NCBI RefSeq assembly: GCF_022213065.1
Contig: NZ_JAKLJA010000024.1
Coordinates: 61,276-125,275 of the forward strand
From: Paraburkholderia tagetis
Lineage (GTDB): Bacteria; Pseudomonadota; Gammaproteobacteria; Burkholderiales; Burkholderiaceae
Reading direction: 5' to 3'
Length of the DNA stretch: 64,000 bases
Position 1 is the first letter of the stretch. Each line of letters starts with the position of its first letter. The position numbers were made by a program, and so were the translations under genes. Positions 1-8,072 of the stretch are shown here, piece after piece. The notes beneath the pieces were generated by a model. The model was not told the origin of the DNA and did not search any database. It worked only from the letters and a program-made list of their open reading frames with translations.

Positions 1-2
1 TC

Positions 3-821
3 GAGCGCCGCGTGCGCGCGAACGCGCCGCGCGAGCTCGCCGACGCCAACTTCACCACGCTGCAAGGCGCGCAGCTCGAAGCCGCCGAGCCGGCGCTCGC
101 CGGGCGCTTTGCGCGCGGCTGGCTGCTTGCAGGCGAAGGCCAGCTCGACAACCGTCAGGCGCTGGCGGCGCTGGCCGCGGGCCTCGCGCAGCGCGGCGTG
201 CAAACGCACTGGCATACGAGCGTGGACGATGCGAACCTGCCGCGCGCACGCGTGACGATCGACTGCCGGGGGCTCGGCGCCAAGCCCGCGCTGCCGGCGC
301 TGCGCGGCATTCGCGGGGAAGTGGCGCGCGTGCACGCGCCGGGCATCGGCCTCACGCGGCCCGTGCGCCTGCTGCATCCGCGCTATCCGCTCTATATCGC
401 TCCGAAGCAGGACGATCTCTATGTGATCGGAGCGACCGAGATCGAGGGCGAGGACCGCTCGCCCGTGAGCGTGCGCTCGGCGCTGGAGTTGCTGAGCGCC
501 GCGTTCGCCGTGCATCCGGCATTTGGCGAGGCGCGCATTCTCGAATTGAACTCGCAGTGCCGGCCGACGCTGCCCGACCATCGTCCCGCGCTGATCTGGG
601 ACGGCGGGCGGGGTGGCGGCGACACGCTACGCGTGAACGGCCTCTATCGGCACGGCTTCATGATCGCGCCCGCCGTGGCCGACGAAGCGGCGCGGGTGGC
701 GCAGGCACTACTGGCGGGCCAGCTAGCCGATGCCGACGCCTTCGAGGCGCTGCGGCGCGAATCGCACTGGGCGTCGATGCTGCACGCTCGCCATGCGCAG
801 GGCGAGCACGAGCCCGCTTGA
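3..821 (+). CDS. thiO: Glycine oxidase ThiO, C-terminal part (5' end outside window)
   Basis: FAD-dependent D-amino-acid/glycine oxidase family. ThiO makes the iminoglycine used to build the thiamine thiazole ring in the cytoplasm. The frame is open from the first bases, so the N-terminal FAD-binding part lies upstream of the window and about 272 residues are seen. The family-typical end is present: a strand with YPLYIAPKQDDLYVIGATE near residue 130, the segment SQCRPTLPDHRPAL, and the C-terminal FAD-contact block GLYRHGFMIAPA. It is followed on the same strand by thiS, thiG and thiE, which supports ThiO over other family members such as DadA. Confidence 0.85.
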   Translation, partial: ERRVRANAPRELADANFTTLQGAQLEAAEPALAGRFARGWLLAGEGQLDNRQALAALAAGLAQRGVQTHWHTSVDDANLPRARVTIDCRGLGAKPALPALRGIRGEVARVHAPGIGLTRPVRLLHPRYPLYIAPKQDDLYVIGATEIEGEDRSPVSVRSALELLSAAFAVHPAFGEARILELNSQCRPTLPDHRPALIWDGGRGGGDTLRVNGLYRHGFMIAPAVADEAARVAQALLAGQLADADAFEALRRESHWASMLHARHAQGEHEPA

Positions 822-870
822 CCGCTTGAGCTGCTCGAGGCCGCTCGAGTCCGCTCGAGGCCGCTTGATT
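822..870. repeat. 10-bp tandem repeat after thiO
   Basis: Five consecutive units related to CCGCTCGAGN, starting at 822 (9 bp), 831, 841, 851 and 861. They lie directly after the thiO stop in the 160-bp gap before thiS. CTCGAG is itself a palindrome. Function unknown; it may be a slippage-derived spacer. Confidence 0.7.
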
Positions 871-981
871 GAGTGCGCTTGCGGGCCGGACATATCGACG
901 GACGCCAGCGCGACACCGCAAACAGGAGACGAGGCGCACGACCCGCGCCTTGATGGAAACAACGTAGTCAGACGAATCGCC

Positions 982-1179
982 ATGGATATTCAGATCAACC
1001 AGAAGCCGCTCTCGCTGCCCGAGGGCGCGACCGTCGCCGATGCGCTTACCGCGTTCGGCGCGCGTCCGCCGTTTGCCGTTGCCTTGAACGGCGATTTCGT
1101 CACGCGCACCCAGCATGGTGCACGCACGCTTTCGGCGGGTGACCGCCTCGACGTCGTCAGCCCGGTGGCCGGCGGCTGA
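982..1179 (+). CDS. thiS: Sulfur carrier protein ThiS
   Basis: A 65-residue ubiquitin-like sulfur carrier that delivers sulfur as a C-terminal thiocarboxylate to thiazole synthase. It begins MDIQINQKPLSLPEG and ends in the diagnostic Gly-Gly (SPVAGG), which ThiF-type enzymes adenylate. A longer reading frame exists upstream, but ThiS homology begins at the ATG at 982 and the size then matches the family. It lies between thiO and thiG on the same strand. Confidence 0.93.
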   Translation: MDIQINQKPLSLPEGATVADALTAFGARPPFAVALNGDFVTRTQHGARTLSAGDRLDVVSPVAGG

Positions 1180-1255
1180 TCGCACGCGCGATCCCGCTGC
1201 CTGACTCGCCACCGCGCGCTACCCGTTCGCTGCCACCTGCCCCAGGATTTACGCC

Positions 1256-2068
1256 ATGACCACCACCCAGACCGCCGACGCACTCACGCTGTACGGCGAA
1301 ACGTTCGCGAGCCGCGTGCTGCTCGGCACCTCGCGCTATCCGTCGCTGCAAGCACTCTCCGATTCGATGGAGGCCGCGCGCCCCGGCATGATCACCGTCG
1401 CGCTGCGCCGCCAGATGAACGACGGCACCGCCGAAGCCGGTTTCTTCGATCTGCTCAAGCGCCACGGCGTGCCGTTCCTGCCGAACACGGCGGGCTGCCT
1501 CACTGTCAACGAGGCGGTGACGACGGCGCACATGGCGCGCGAAGTCTTCGAGACCGACTGGATCAAGCTCGAACTGATCGGCGACGACTACACGCTGCAG
1601 CCGGACCCGGTCGGCCTGATCGAAGCCGCCTCGCGTCTCGTGAAGGACGGCTTCAAGGTGCTGCCGTACTGCACGGAGGACCTCGTGATCGGCCGGCGTC
1701 TGCTCGACGCGGGCTGCGAGGCGCTGATGCCGTGGGGCGCGCCCATCGGCACGGGCAAGGGGGTCATCAATCCGTACGGTCTGCGTGTGCTGCGCGAGCG
1801 GCTGCCCGACGTGCCGCTCATCGTCGACGCGGGCCTGGGTCTCCCGTCGCATGCGGCGCAAGTGATGGAGTGGGGCTTCGACGGCGTGCTGCTGAACACG
1901 GCCGTGGCGCAGGCCACGCACCCCGAAGCGATGGCGCGTGCATTCGCGTTGGGCGTCGAGGCGGGCCGCGCCGCGTTTCTCGCCGGGCCGATGGCCGAGC
2001 GCGAGGCGGCGGTGGCGAGCACGCCGGTAGTCGGCATGCCGTTCTGGCATCAGGACGGAGGCAAGTAA
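1256..2068 (+). CDS. thiG: Thiazole synthase ThiG
   Basis: A 270-residue (beta/alpha)8 enzyme that condenses deoxyxylulose-5-phosphate, dehydroglycine and ThiS thiocarboxylate into the thiazole phosphate of thiamine. Visible family blocks are LLGTSRYPS near residue 23, TVALRRQ, LPNTAGC near 76, the Schiff-base lysine region DWIKLELIGD (Lys about 104), MPWGAPIGTGKG and the phosphate-binding GFDGVLLNTAVA. Its TAA stop shares one base with the ATG of thiE, so the two are probably translationally coupled. Confidence 0.95.
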   Translation: MTTTQTADALTLYGETFASRVLLGTSRYPSLQALSDSMEAARPGMITVALRRQMNDGTAEAGFFDLLKRHGVPFLPNTAGCLTVNEAVTTAHMAREVFETDWIKLELIGDDYTLQPDPVGLIEAASRLVKDGFKVLPYCTEDLVIGRRLLDAGCEALMPWGAPIGTGKGVINPYGLRVLRERLPDVPLIVDAGLGLPSHAAQVMEWGFDGVLLNTAVAQATHPEAMARAFALGVEAGRAAFLAGPMAEREAAVASTPVVGMPFWHQDGGK

Positions 2069-3177
2069 TGACCCAAACGCTGCGACTCAAGGACCGCGAG
2101 CTGTTCTGGCCGCCCGCTGACGAGCTCACCGAAACGGCGGAGCGCATTCGCGCGCGCCTCGGCGACTGGCAGCCTACCCATGCGCCGTGGCGCATCTGCT
2201 TGACGCCGCCCGATACGCCCAATGGCGGCGACCTGATCGTCGTGACCGACGCCGGACCGCATCTCGCCAACATCGCGCGCTGGATGACCGATGGCGCGGG
2301 CGTGATCGAGGCCGCTGGCACGACTGCGGCGGGACGCGCGACGCTGCATCTGGGCGGCGAGCGCTACGCCCTCGAAGGCGCACTCGCGGAAGACTGGATT
2401 GCGGCGCTGGCGGCGTTTCTCGATTGCGGCTTCGACCCGCACGACGCGCTCGTGCTGGCGCTCGCCTGGCGCGACGGCGACGAGCAGCAGGCCGACGCAT
2501 GGCCCGTCGATATCGCCCGATTCCCGCGCGTGCTCGGCCTGCCGGCGGCACCTGCACAGCCGTTCGCGCCGTGCCCGGCGAAGCTCGGCCTCTATCCCGT
2601 GCTGCCCACCGCCGACTGGGTCGAGCGCGTGCTCGACTACGGCGTGAAGACCACGCAGCTGCGCAGCAAGCAGCCGAAGTCCGCAGCGCTTACGCAAGAG
2701 ATCGAGCGCTGCGTGGCGGCGGGTCGCAAGCATGACGCGCAGTTGTTCATCAACGACCACTGGCAGGCGGCGATGGCCGCGGGCGCCTACGGCGTGCACC
2801 TGGGCCAGGAGGATCTGCGCGAAGCGGATCTGAATGCGCTCGCCGCCTCGGGCATCCGCCTGGGCCTTTCGACGCACGGCTATTACGAGATGCTCACGGC
2901 GCTGCATTTCCGGCCGAGCTATATCGCGTGCGGCGCCGTGTTCGCCACCACGACCAAGGCCATGCCGACCGCGCCGCAAGGGCTCGCGCGCCTCGCGCGC
3001 TATGTGAAGTTGCTCGACGGCGTGGTGCCGATGGTCGCGATCGGCGGTATCGACTTCGCTGCGTTGCCCGCAGTGCTCGCGACCGGCGCACCCAGCGCGG
3101 CGGTCGTGCGCGCTGTCACCGAGGCCGCCGACCCGGCTGCGGCCGTTGCTGCGCTGCGTAACGCGTTTACGCAATAA
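2068..3177 (+). CDS. thiE: Thiamine-phosphate synthase ThiE with long N-terminal extension
   Basis: A TIM-barrel enzyme that joins hydroxymethylpyrimidine pyrophosphate and thiazole phosphate into thiamine phosphate. The enzymatic part spans roughly residues 170-369. It shows LGLYPVLPTADWVERVLDYG, the pyrophosphate-binding KTTQLRSKQP, HLGQEDL, a CGAVFATTTK block and the phosphate-binding VPMVAIGGI. At 369 residues it is far longer than the usual ThiE of about 210. The first 165 residues (FWPPADELTETAERIRARL, then a GGDLIVVTDAGPH region) form an extra domain I do not recognise. The ATG at 2068 overlaps the thiG stop and fixes the start. Confidence 0.88.
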   Translation: MTQTLRLKDRELFWPPADELTETAERIRARLGDWQPTHAPWRICLTPPDTPNGGDLIVVTDAGPHLANIARWMTDGAGVIEAAGTTAAGRATLHLGGERYALEGALAEDWIAALAAFLDCGFDPHDALVLALAWRDGDEQQADAWPVDIARFPRVLGLPAAPAQPFAPCPAKLGLYPVLPTADWVERVLDYGVKTTQLRSKQPKSAALTQEIERCVAAGRKHDAQLFINDHWQAAMAAGAYGVHLGQEDLREADLNALAASGIRLGLSTHGYYEMLTALHFRPSYIACGAVFATTTKAMPTAPQGLARLARYVKLLDGVVPMVAIGGIDFAALPAVLATGAPSAAVVRAVTEAADPAAAVAALRNAFTQ

Positions 3178-3320
3178 TTGGCCCGCCTCGCCGCCGGCCG
3201 CGCTCCCGATTCGCTCGGGGCCGGCCGGTCGGCGGCGAGGCGCGAGCCGTGGAGCCCCGAGGTTACCCGACTTGCGTCAAGGGGCTGGGGCGTGTCACGG
3301 CAGCATTCGTACGATGGCCC

Positions 3321-3326
3321 TATAAT
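3321..3326 (+). promoter_or_regulatory. Probable -10 element of the mla operon
   Basis: A consensus TATAAT lies about 30 bp before the likely GTG start of mlaF, in the 180-bp gap after thiE. No good -35 hexamer is seen at 16-18 bp, so the promoter call rests on the -10 match and position alone. Confidence 0.45.
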
Positions 3327-3357
3327 CCCGCCTTCGTGTAAATGGACTGCCTGCTAC

Positions 3358-4179
3358 GTGCCCTCAAACTCTGAGACCCTTCTGGAGCTGCGCGACGTCG
3401 ACTTCGGCTATAGCGACCGGCTCGTCCTGTCCGGCCTGAACATGCGCTTTCCGCGCGGTCGGGTGGTCGCGGTCATGGGCGGCTCGGGCGGCGGCAAAAC
3501 CACGGTGCTGCGCCTGATCGGCGGCCTCGTGCGCGCCCAGCGCGGCCAGGTGCTGTTCCACGGTCAGGATATCGGCGCGCAATCGCGCGAAGGCCTGTAC
3601 GCGCTGCGCCGAAAGATGGGCATGCTGTTCCAGTTCGGCGCGCTGTTCACCGACATGTCGGTATTCGAGAACGTCGCTTTCGCGCTGCGCGAACACACCG
3701 ACCTTCCCGAAGATCTGATCCGCGACCTGGTGCTCATGAAGCTCAACGCCGTGGGCCTGCGCGGCGCGCGCGACCTCGCGCCCTCGGAAATTTCGGGCGG
3801 CATGGCGCGGCGCGTGGCGCTGGCGCGCGCGATCGCGCTCGACCCCGAGCTCATGATGTACGACGAGCCGTTTGCCGGTCTCGACCCCATTTCTCTCGGC
3901 ATCACCGCGAACCTGATCCGCACGCTGAACGATGCGCTCGGCGCCACGTCGATCCTCGTCACGCACGACGTGCCCGAATCGTTCGCAATTGCCGACTACG
4001 TGTACTTCCTCGCGAACGGCCGCGTGCAGGTGGAAGGCACGCCTGCCGAGCTGCGCGCCTCGACCGACCCGATCGTGCGCCAGTTCATTGACGGCGCGCC
4101 GGACGGCCCGTTTCGCTTTCATTACCCAACGAACGTGCCGCTCGACGCGGACTTCGGCATCGGCGGAGGCCGCTCATGA
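3358..4179 (+). CDS. mlaF: Phospholipid-transport ATPase MlaF
   Basis: Cytoplasmic ATPase of the Mla ABC complex, which moves phospholipids between the outer and inner membranes to keep the outer leaflet asymmetric. Seen: Walker A GGSGGGKTT, a Q-loop in KMGMLFQFGALFTDMSVFENVAF, the atypical signature SEISGGMARRVALARAIALDP shared by MlaF proteins, Walker B LMMYDEPFAGLDP and the H-loop LVTHD. The frame is open far upstream, but homology begins at SETLLELRDVDFGY, so GTG 3358 just downstream of the TATAAT is preferred (273 residues). The stop overlaps the mlaE start by 4 bp. Confidence 0.92.
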   Translation: MPSNSETLLELRDVDFGYSDRLVLSGLNMRFPRGRVVAVMGGSGGGKTTVLRLIGGLVRAQRGQVLFHGQDIGAQSREGLYALRRKMGMLFQFGALFTDMSVFENVAFALREHTDLPEDLIRDLVLMKLNAVGLRGARDLAPSEISGGMARRVALARAIALDPELMMYDEPFAGLDPISLGITANLIRTLNDALGATSILVTHDVPESFAIADYVYFLANGRVQVEGTPAELRASTDPIVRQFIDGAPDGPFRFHYPTNVPLDADFGIGGGRS

Positions 4180-4952
4180 CCGGCGCCATCAGTTCGCTCG
4201 GCCGCGCGGTCCTCGACTCGATCGCGCGCGCGGGCCATGCCACGCGCTTCTTCGTGCGCCTCGTGCTGGAGTTTTTCCCGCTGCTGCGCCGCCCGCGTCT
4301 TGTCACGAAGCAAGTCCACTTCGTCGGCAATTATTCGCTGCTGATCATCGCGGTGTCGGGCCTCTTCGTCGGCTTCGTGCTGGGCCTGCAGGGCTACTAC
4401 ACGCTCAACCGCTACGGCTCCGAGCAGGCGCTCGGTTTGCTCGTCGCGCTCTCGCTCGTGCGCGAGCTCGGCCCCGTCGTCACGGCGCTCCTGTTCGCGG
4501 GCCGCGCGGGCACCTCGCTCACGGCCGAAATCGGCCTCATGAAGGCGGGCGAGCAGCTCACGGCCATGGAAATGATGGCGGTCGACCCGGTGCGCATCGT
4601 CGTGGCGCCGCGCATGTGGGCGGGCGTGATCGCCATGCCCATTCTGGCGGCCATCTTTAGCGCGGTCGGCATTCTGGGCGGCTACGTGGTGGGTGTGCTG
4701 CTGATCGGGGTGGACGCGGGCGCGTTCTGGTCGCAGATGCAAGGCGGCGTGGACGTCTGGGCCGACGTGGGCAATGGCGTGATCAAGAGCATCGTGTTCG
4801 GCTTCGCAGTCACGTTCACCGCGCTGTATCAGGGCTACGAGGCCAAGCCCACGCCAGAAGGCGTGTCGCGCGCGACCACCAGGACCGTCGTGTACGCGTC
4901 GCTCGCGGTGCTGGGCCTCGACTTCCTGCTCACCGCGCTGATGTTCAGCTAA
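4176..4952 (+). CDS. mlaE: Phospholipid-transport permease MlaE
   Basis: Integral inner-membrane permease of the Mla transporter, 258 residues with about five to six hydrophobic segments (for example NYSLLIIAVSGLFVGFVLGLQ and MPILAAIFSAVGILGGYVVGV). The core GRAGTSLTAEIGLMKAGEQLTAMEMMAVDP is highly conserved in the family. It starts at an ATG inside the mlaF end (ATGA-type overlap). A 110-bp gap follows before mlaD. Confidence 0.94.
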   Translation: MTGAISSLGRAVLDSIARAGHATRFFVRLVLEFFPLLRRPRLVTKQVHFVGNYSLLIIAVSGLFVGFVLGLQGYYTLNRYGSEQALGLLVALSLVRELGPVVTALLFAGRAGTSLTAEIGLMKAGEQLTAMEMMAVDPVRIVVAPRMWAGVIAMPILAAIFSAVGILGGYVVGVLLIGVDAGAFWSQMQGGVDVWADVGNGVIKSIVFGFAVTFTALYQGYEAKPTPEGVSRATTRTVVYASLAVLGLDFLLTALMFS

Positions 4953-5069
4953 GCGCTGATGTTCATAAGGCGCGGGTGCCCGCCGTCGTAACGAACGGCG
5001 AGGCGCCCGGGCTGTGCGGCAGGCGCCTCGTGCGTGGCGCCGCCGCAACGGATTCTCATTGGGATGACG

Positions 5070-5642
5070 ATGAAAAAGACTGCTCTCGACTTCTGGGTCG
5101 GCCTGTTCGTGGTGCTGGGCTTCATTGCGCTGCTGTTTCTCGCGCTGAAGGCCGGCAACATGAGCTCGCTTTCGTTCCAGCCGACCTACCCGGTCAAGCT
5201 CAAATTCGACAACATTGGCGGACTCAAGCCGCGCGCGCCCGTGAAGAGCGCGGGCGTGACCGTGGGCCGGGTGGCGTCTATCGGCTTCGATTCGAACACC
5301 TATCAGGCGCTCGTTACGATCAACCTCGACCAGCAATATCAGTTTCCGAAGGACTCGTCGGCGAAAATCCTGACCTCGGGCCTGCTCGGCGAGCAGTACA
5401 TCGGGCTGGAGCCGGGCGGCGATACCGAAATGCTCAAGGCCGGCGACACTATCTCGATGACGCAATCGGCGATCGTGCTCGAAAATTTGATCGGTCAGTT
5501 CCTCTATAGCAAGGCCGCCGATTCGGGGGCTTCGAAGTCTGGCAATGGCGCAAGCAACGCCGCTGCAAGCGGGGCTGGCGGCGAGAGCGCCGCGCCGGCA
5601 CCGACACTCGCACCGGCCGGCTCGGGCGCGGCGCCGCAATAA
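5070..5642 (+). CDS. mlaD: MCE-domain lipid-binding protein MlaD
   Basis: A single-pass inner-membrane protein whose periplasmic MCE domain forms the hexameric lipid channel of the Mla complex. It has an N-terminal membrane helix (ALDFWVGLFVVLGFIALLFLAL), then the MCE domain (YPVKLKFDNIGGLKPRAPVKSAGVTVGRV near residues 40-70; LTSGLLGEQYIGLEPG near 105). The C-terminal Ala/Ser/Pro tail is low complexity. ATG 5070 (MKKTALD) was chosen on family homology and the GGGATG stretch ahead of it; ATG 5064 is equally possible. Confidence 0.92.
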   Translation: MKKTALDFWVGLFVVLGFIALLFLALKAGNMSSLSFQPTYPVKLKFDNIGGLKPRAPVKSAGVTVGRVASIGFDSNTYQALVTINLDQQYQFPKDSSAKILTSGLLGEQYIGLEPGGDTEMLKAGDTISMTQSAIVLENLIGQFLYSKAADSGASKSGNGASNAAASGAGGESAAPAPTLAPAGSGAAPQ

Positions 5643-5653
5643 GGAGAAAAAAG

Positions 5654-6733
5654 ATGATGACCACTCGCATGCGCGCGATCACCGTCGGGGTTACGGCGCT
5701 CGCATTAACGGCATGTTCGACGGTGCAGACGCCGTCGAAGGACGATCCCTGGGAAGGCTTCAACCGCACGGTCTATACCTTTAACGACAAGGTCGACCAG
5801 TACGCGCTCAAGCCAGTTGCGAAGGGCTACGTGAAAGTCACGCCGCAGCCGGTGCGTGACAGCGTGACGAACTTCTTCGCGAACATCGGCGACGTCTACA
5901 ACGCAGCCAACAACCTGCTGCAACTGAAGATCGCCGACGGTGTCGAGGACATCATGCGGATCGTGATCAACACGGTCTTCGGCGTGGGCGGCCTGTTCGA
6001 CGTGGCGTCGCTCGCCAAGCTGCCCAAGCACAACCAGGACTTCGGTCTCACGCTTGGCCATTACGGCGTGCCGGCCGGCCCGTATCTCGTGCTGCCGCTG
6101 TTCGGCCCGAGCACCGTGCGCGACGGCGCGGGGATGCTCGGCAACTACTTCATCAATCCGCTCACGTATGTGAATCCGCCGGCGCTCTCGTGGGGCCTTT
6201 ACGGCCTGAACGTGGTTAGCGCGCGTGCGAACCTGCTGGGCGCGAGCGACCTGCTGGAAGGTGCCGCGATCGACAAATATTCGTTCGTGCGCAATGCCTA
6301 TCTGCAGCGCCGCCACTCCCTGCTCTCGGACGGCCACACGTCGAACAACGTGCCTGATTACGGCGACGGCGCGCCGCTGCCGAACTACGGTGAGCCCGAC
6401 GAAGGTGCGGCAGCGGCGGGGGCAGCCGGCGCGGCGGCGGGCGCTGCGGCGGGTGCTGCGGGTACATCAGGTACGGCCGCTCCTGCGGTTCCGGCATCGG
6501 GCACCGCGCGTGCTGCCGTGCCAACGGCGGCCAGCATGGCGCCGGCCAACCCCGAAAGCGGCACGGTCACGCCGGGAGGCCCGGCAGGCGTCGCAACGCC
6601 GGCCTCGGCACCCGCGCCGGCTTCGGGCACCGAGGCGCCGACAGGCGCGTCCGATACCGCTGTGCCGGGCGAACAGTTCGTTCCGCCGGCGCGCATTGGC
6701 ATCGGCGCCCCGGGGCTGCTGCGTTTGCATTGA
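5654..6733 (+). CDS. mlaA: Outer-membrane lipoprotein MlaA (VacJ) with low-complexity tail
   Basis: Outer-membrane component that removes mislocalised phospholipids from the outer leaflet. The lipoprotein signal ends LALTACS, giving a lipobox cysteine near residue 21. The VacJ domain is clear: DPWEGFNRTVYTFNDKVDQYALKPVAKGY, the NIGDVYNAANNLLQ segment, DFGLTLGHYGVPAGPYLVLPLFGPSTVRDG and the NPLTYVNPP motif. Residues from about 245 to the end (some 115) are Ala/Gly/Pro/Thr-rich low complexity beyond the normal MlaA length. The gene sits inside the mla operon after mlaD; in E. coli it is separate. Confidence 0.92.
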   Translation: MMTTRMRAITVGVTALALTACSTVQTPSKDDPWEGFNRTVYTFNDKVDQYALKPVAKGYVKVTPQPVRDSVTNFFANIGDVYNAANNLLQLKIADGVEDIMRIVINTVFGVGGLFDVASLAKLPKHNQDFGLTLGHYGVPAGPYLVLPLFGPSTVRDGAGMLGNYFINPLTYVNPPALSWGLYGLNVVSARANLLGASDLLEGAAIDKYSFVRNAYLQRRHSLLSDGHTSNNVPDYGDGAPLPNYGEPDEGAAAAGAAGAAAGAAAGAAGTSGTAAPAVPASGTARAAVPTAASMAPANPESGTVTPGGPAGVATPASAPAPASGTEAPTGASDTAVPGEQFVPPARIGIGAPGLLRLH

Positions 6734-6910
6734 TCGCGATATCCGGCACGGCGCGTGGCGCCGGGCCGCTGCTTCGTAGCGCTTAAGTCTGACGTAACAA
6801 GCTGAAACGCTTGTCGCAGTTTCCTGGCACTCTTTGACTCGGTGTCCCGGAACGCGCGTGATATCGTTGACCTCCAACGGGGTGTCGTTCCCCAACTTGC
6901 AGGATTCGCT

Positions 6911-7543
6911 ATGAAAAAATTCTTTCTGTACCCGATTTTCGCCATGTTTTTTGCGTTTGCCGGCGCAGCGTCCGCGCAAACCGTCGATACCAACAATCCT
7001 GACGCGATGATCAAGACGGTCACGCAGCAGGTGATGGACCAGATCAGGGGCGACAAGTCGATCCAGTCCGGCGACATCAACAAGATCACGGCGCTCGTCA
7101 ACGAGAAGATCCTGCCGTACACGGATTTCCGCCGCACGACGCAGCTCGCCATGGGCCGCAACTGGCGCACGGCGACGCCCGAGCAGCAGCAACAGGTCAC
7201 CGAGCAGTTCAAGACGCTCCTGATCCGCACGTACTCGGGCGCGCTCGCCCAGGTGCGCGACCAGCAGATCGAGTACAAGCCGTTCCGCGCGAATCCGGAC
7301 GACACCGACGTGGTGGTCCGTTCGACCGTCATGAACAACGGCCAGCCGATCGAGCTCGACTACCGTCTGTACAAGACGGCGCAAGGCTGGCGCGTGTATG
7401 ACATCAACGTGCTCGGCGCGTGGCTGATCCAGGCGTACCAGCAGCAGTTCCAGGAAAAGATCCAGCAGGGCGGCGTGCAGGGACTCATCACCTTCCTCAC
7501 GCAACGTAACCAGCAACTCGCCTCGGGTAAGGCCGCTTCGTGA
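6911..7543 (+). CDS. mlaC: Periplasmic phospholipid carrier MlaC
   Basis: Soluble periplasmic shuttle between MlaA and MlaD, 210 residues. It has a Sec signal peptide (MKKFFLYPIFAMFFAFAGAASA, cleavage after ASA), then the Ttg2D/MlaC fold with ILPYTDFRRTTQLAMGRNWRTATPEQQQQVTEQFKTLLIRTYSGAL and the C-terminal YDINVLGAWLIQAYQQQFQ. ATG 6911 follows GGATTCGCT and gives an intact signal peptide, so the longer upstream frame is rejected. It overlaps mlaB by 4 bp. Confidence 0.94.
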   Translation: MKKFFLYPIFAMFFAFAGAASAQTVDTNNPDAMIKTVTQQVMDQIRGDKSIQSGDINKITALVNEKILPYTDFRRTTQLAMGRNWRTATPEQQQQVTEQFKTLLIRTYSGALAQVRDQQIEYKPFRANPDDTDVVVRSTVMNNGQPIELDYRLYKTAQGWRVYDINVLGAWLIQAYQQQFQEKIQQGGVQGLITFLTQRNQQLASGKAAS

Positions 7544-7812
7544 GCGAGCGCTTCGCCACTGGCGCCACGCTGACCCACGAGAGCGCGAAGGCCGCGCTCT
7601 CCGCGGGTCTCGCGCAGATCTCGGCAGGCGCCAGCGCTGTCGATTGCGCGCCGCTTACGCAGTTCGACTCCTCCGCGCTTGCCGTGCTCATCGCATGGCA
7701 GCGCGCCGCGCACGAGCGCGGCGTCACGCTCAGCGTACTCAATCTTCCTGCCGCGCTCGCGTCCCTCGCACGCGCTTACGGCGTCGACTCGCTCCTCCAC
7801 GAGCGACATTGA
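7540..7812 (+). CDS. mlaB: STAS-domain protein MlaB
   Basis: A 90-residue STAS protein that binds MlaF in the cytoplasm and stabilises the ATPase. The STAS signature is seen around SAVDCAPLTQFDSSALAVLIAWQRAA (residues 33-58), with VTLSVLNLPAALASLARAYGVDSLL after it. The GTG start overlaps the mlaC stop. It closes the mlaFEDACB set. Confidence 0.88.
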   Translation: MSERFATGATLTHESAKAALSAGLAQISAGASAVDCAPLTQFDSSALAVLIAWQRAAHERGVTLSVLNLPAALASLARAYGVDSLLHERH

Positions 7813-7935
7813 CGCGCGGCGGCCTCGCGGTCACGTCGCTCGAGCGCCAATGCGCTGCTCGAAGCCGATAGCCGCCCGCCGCCGCTTCCGTATTCAAGTC
7901 CAGTCCGGGCCCAGGTCGGGCTCACCGACTTGGCC

Positions 7936-7941
7936 TATAAT
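7936..7941 (+). promoter_or_regulatory. Possible -10 element ahead of the ABC exporter
   Basis: A TATAAT hexamer lies 131 bp before the ABC ATPase start in the 260-bp gap after mlaB. No convincing -35 is visible. It suggests the exporter pair has its own promoter. Confidence 0.35.
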
Positions 7942-8072
7942 CAAACGTTTTTTGGGCGTTGCTCCGGTTTTCGGGGCTTCGAAGGCGGTATCAGCCGTCC
8001 CCAATTCTGGTCTTCCCCGCAGCAGTAATGCACTTATTAGCCGCGCCGTTCACGACGGGTGGCGCCTGAGTC

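Noticed and set aside
1..1255. TPP riboswitch near the thiamine genes
   Set aside because: No THI-box-like conserved core was seen in the intergenic regions of the window. The operon start lies upstream of it.
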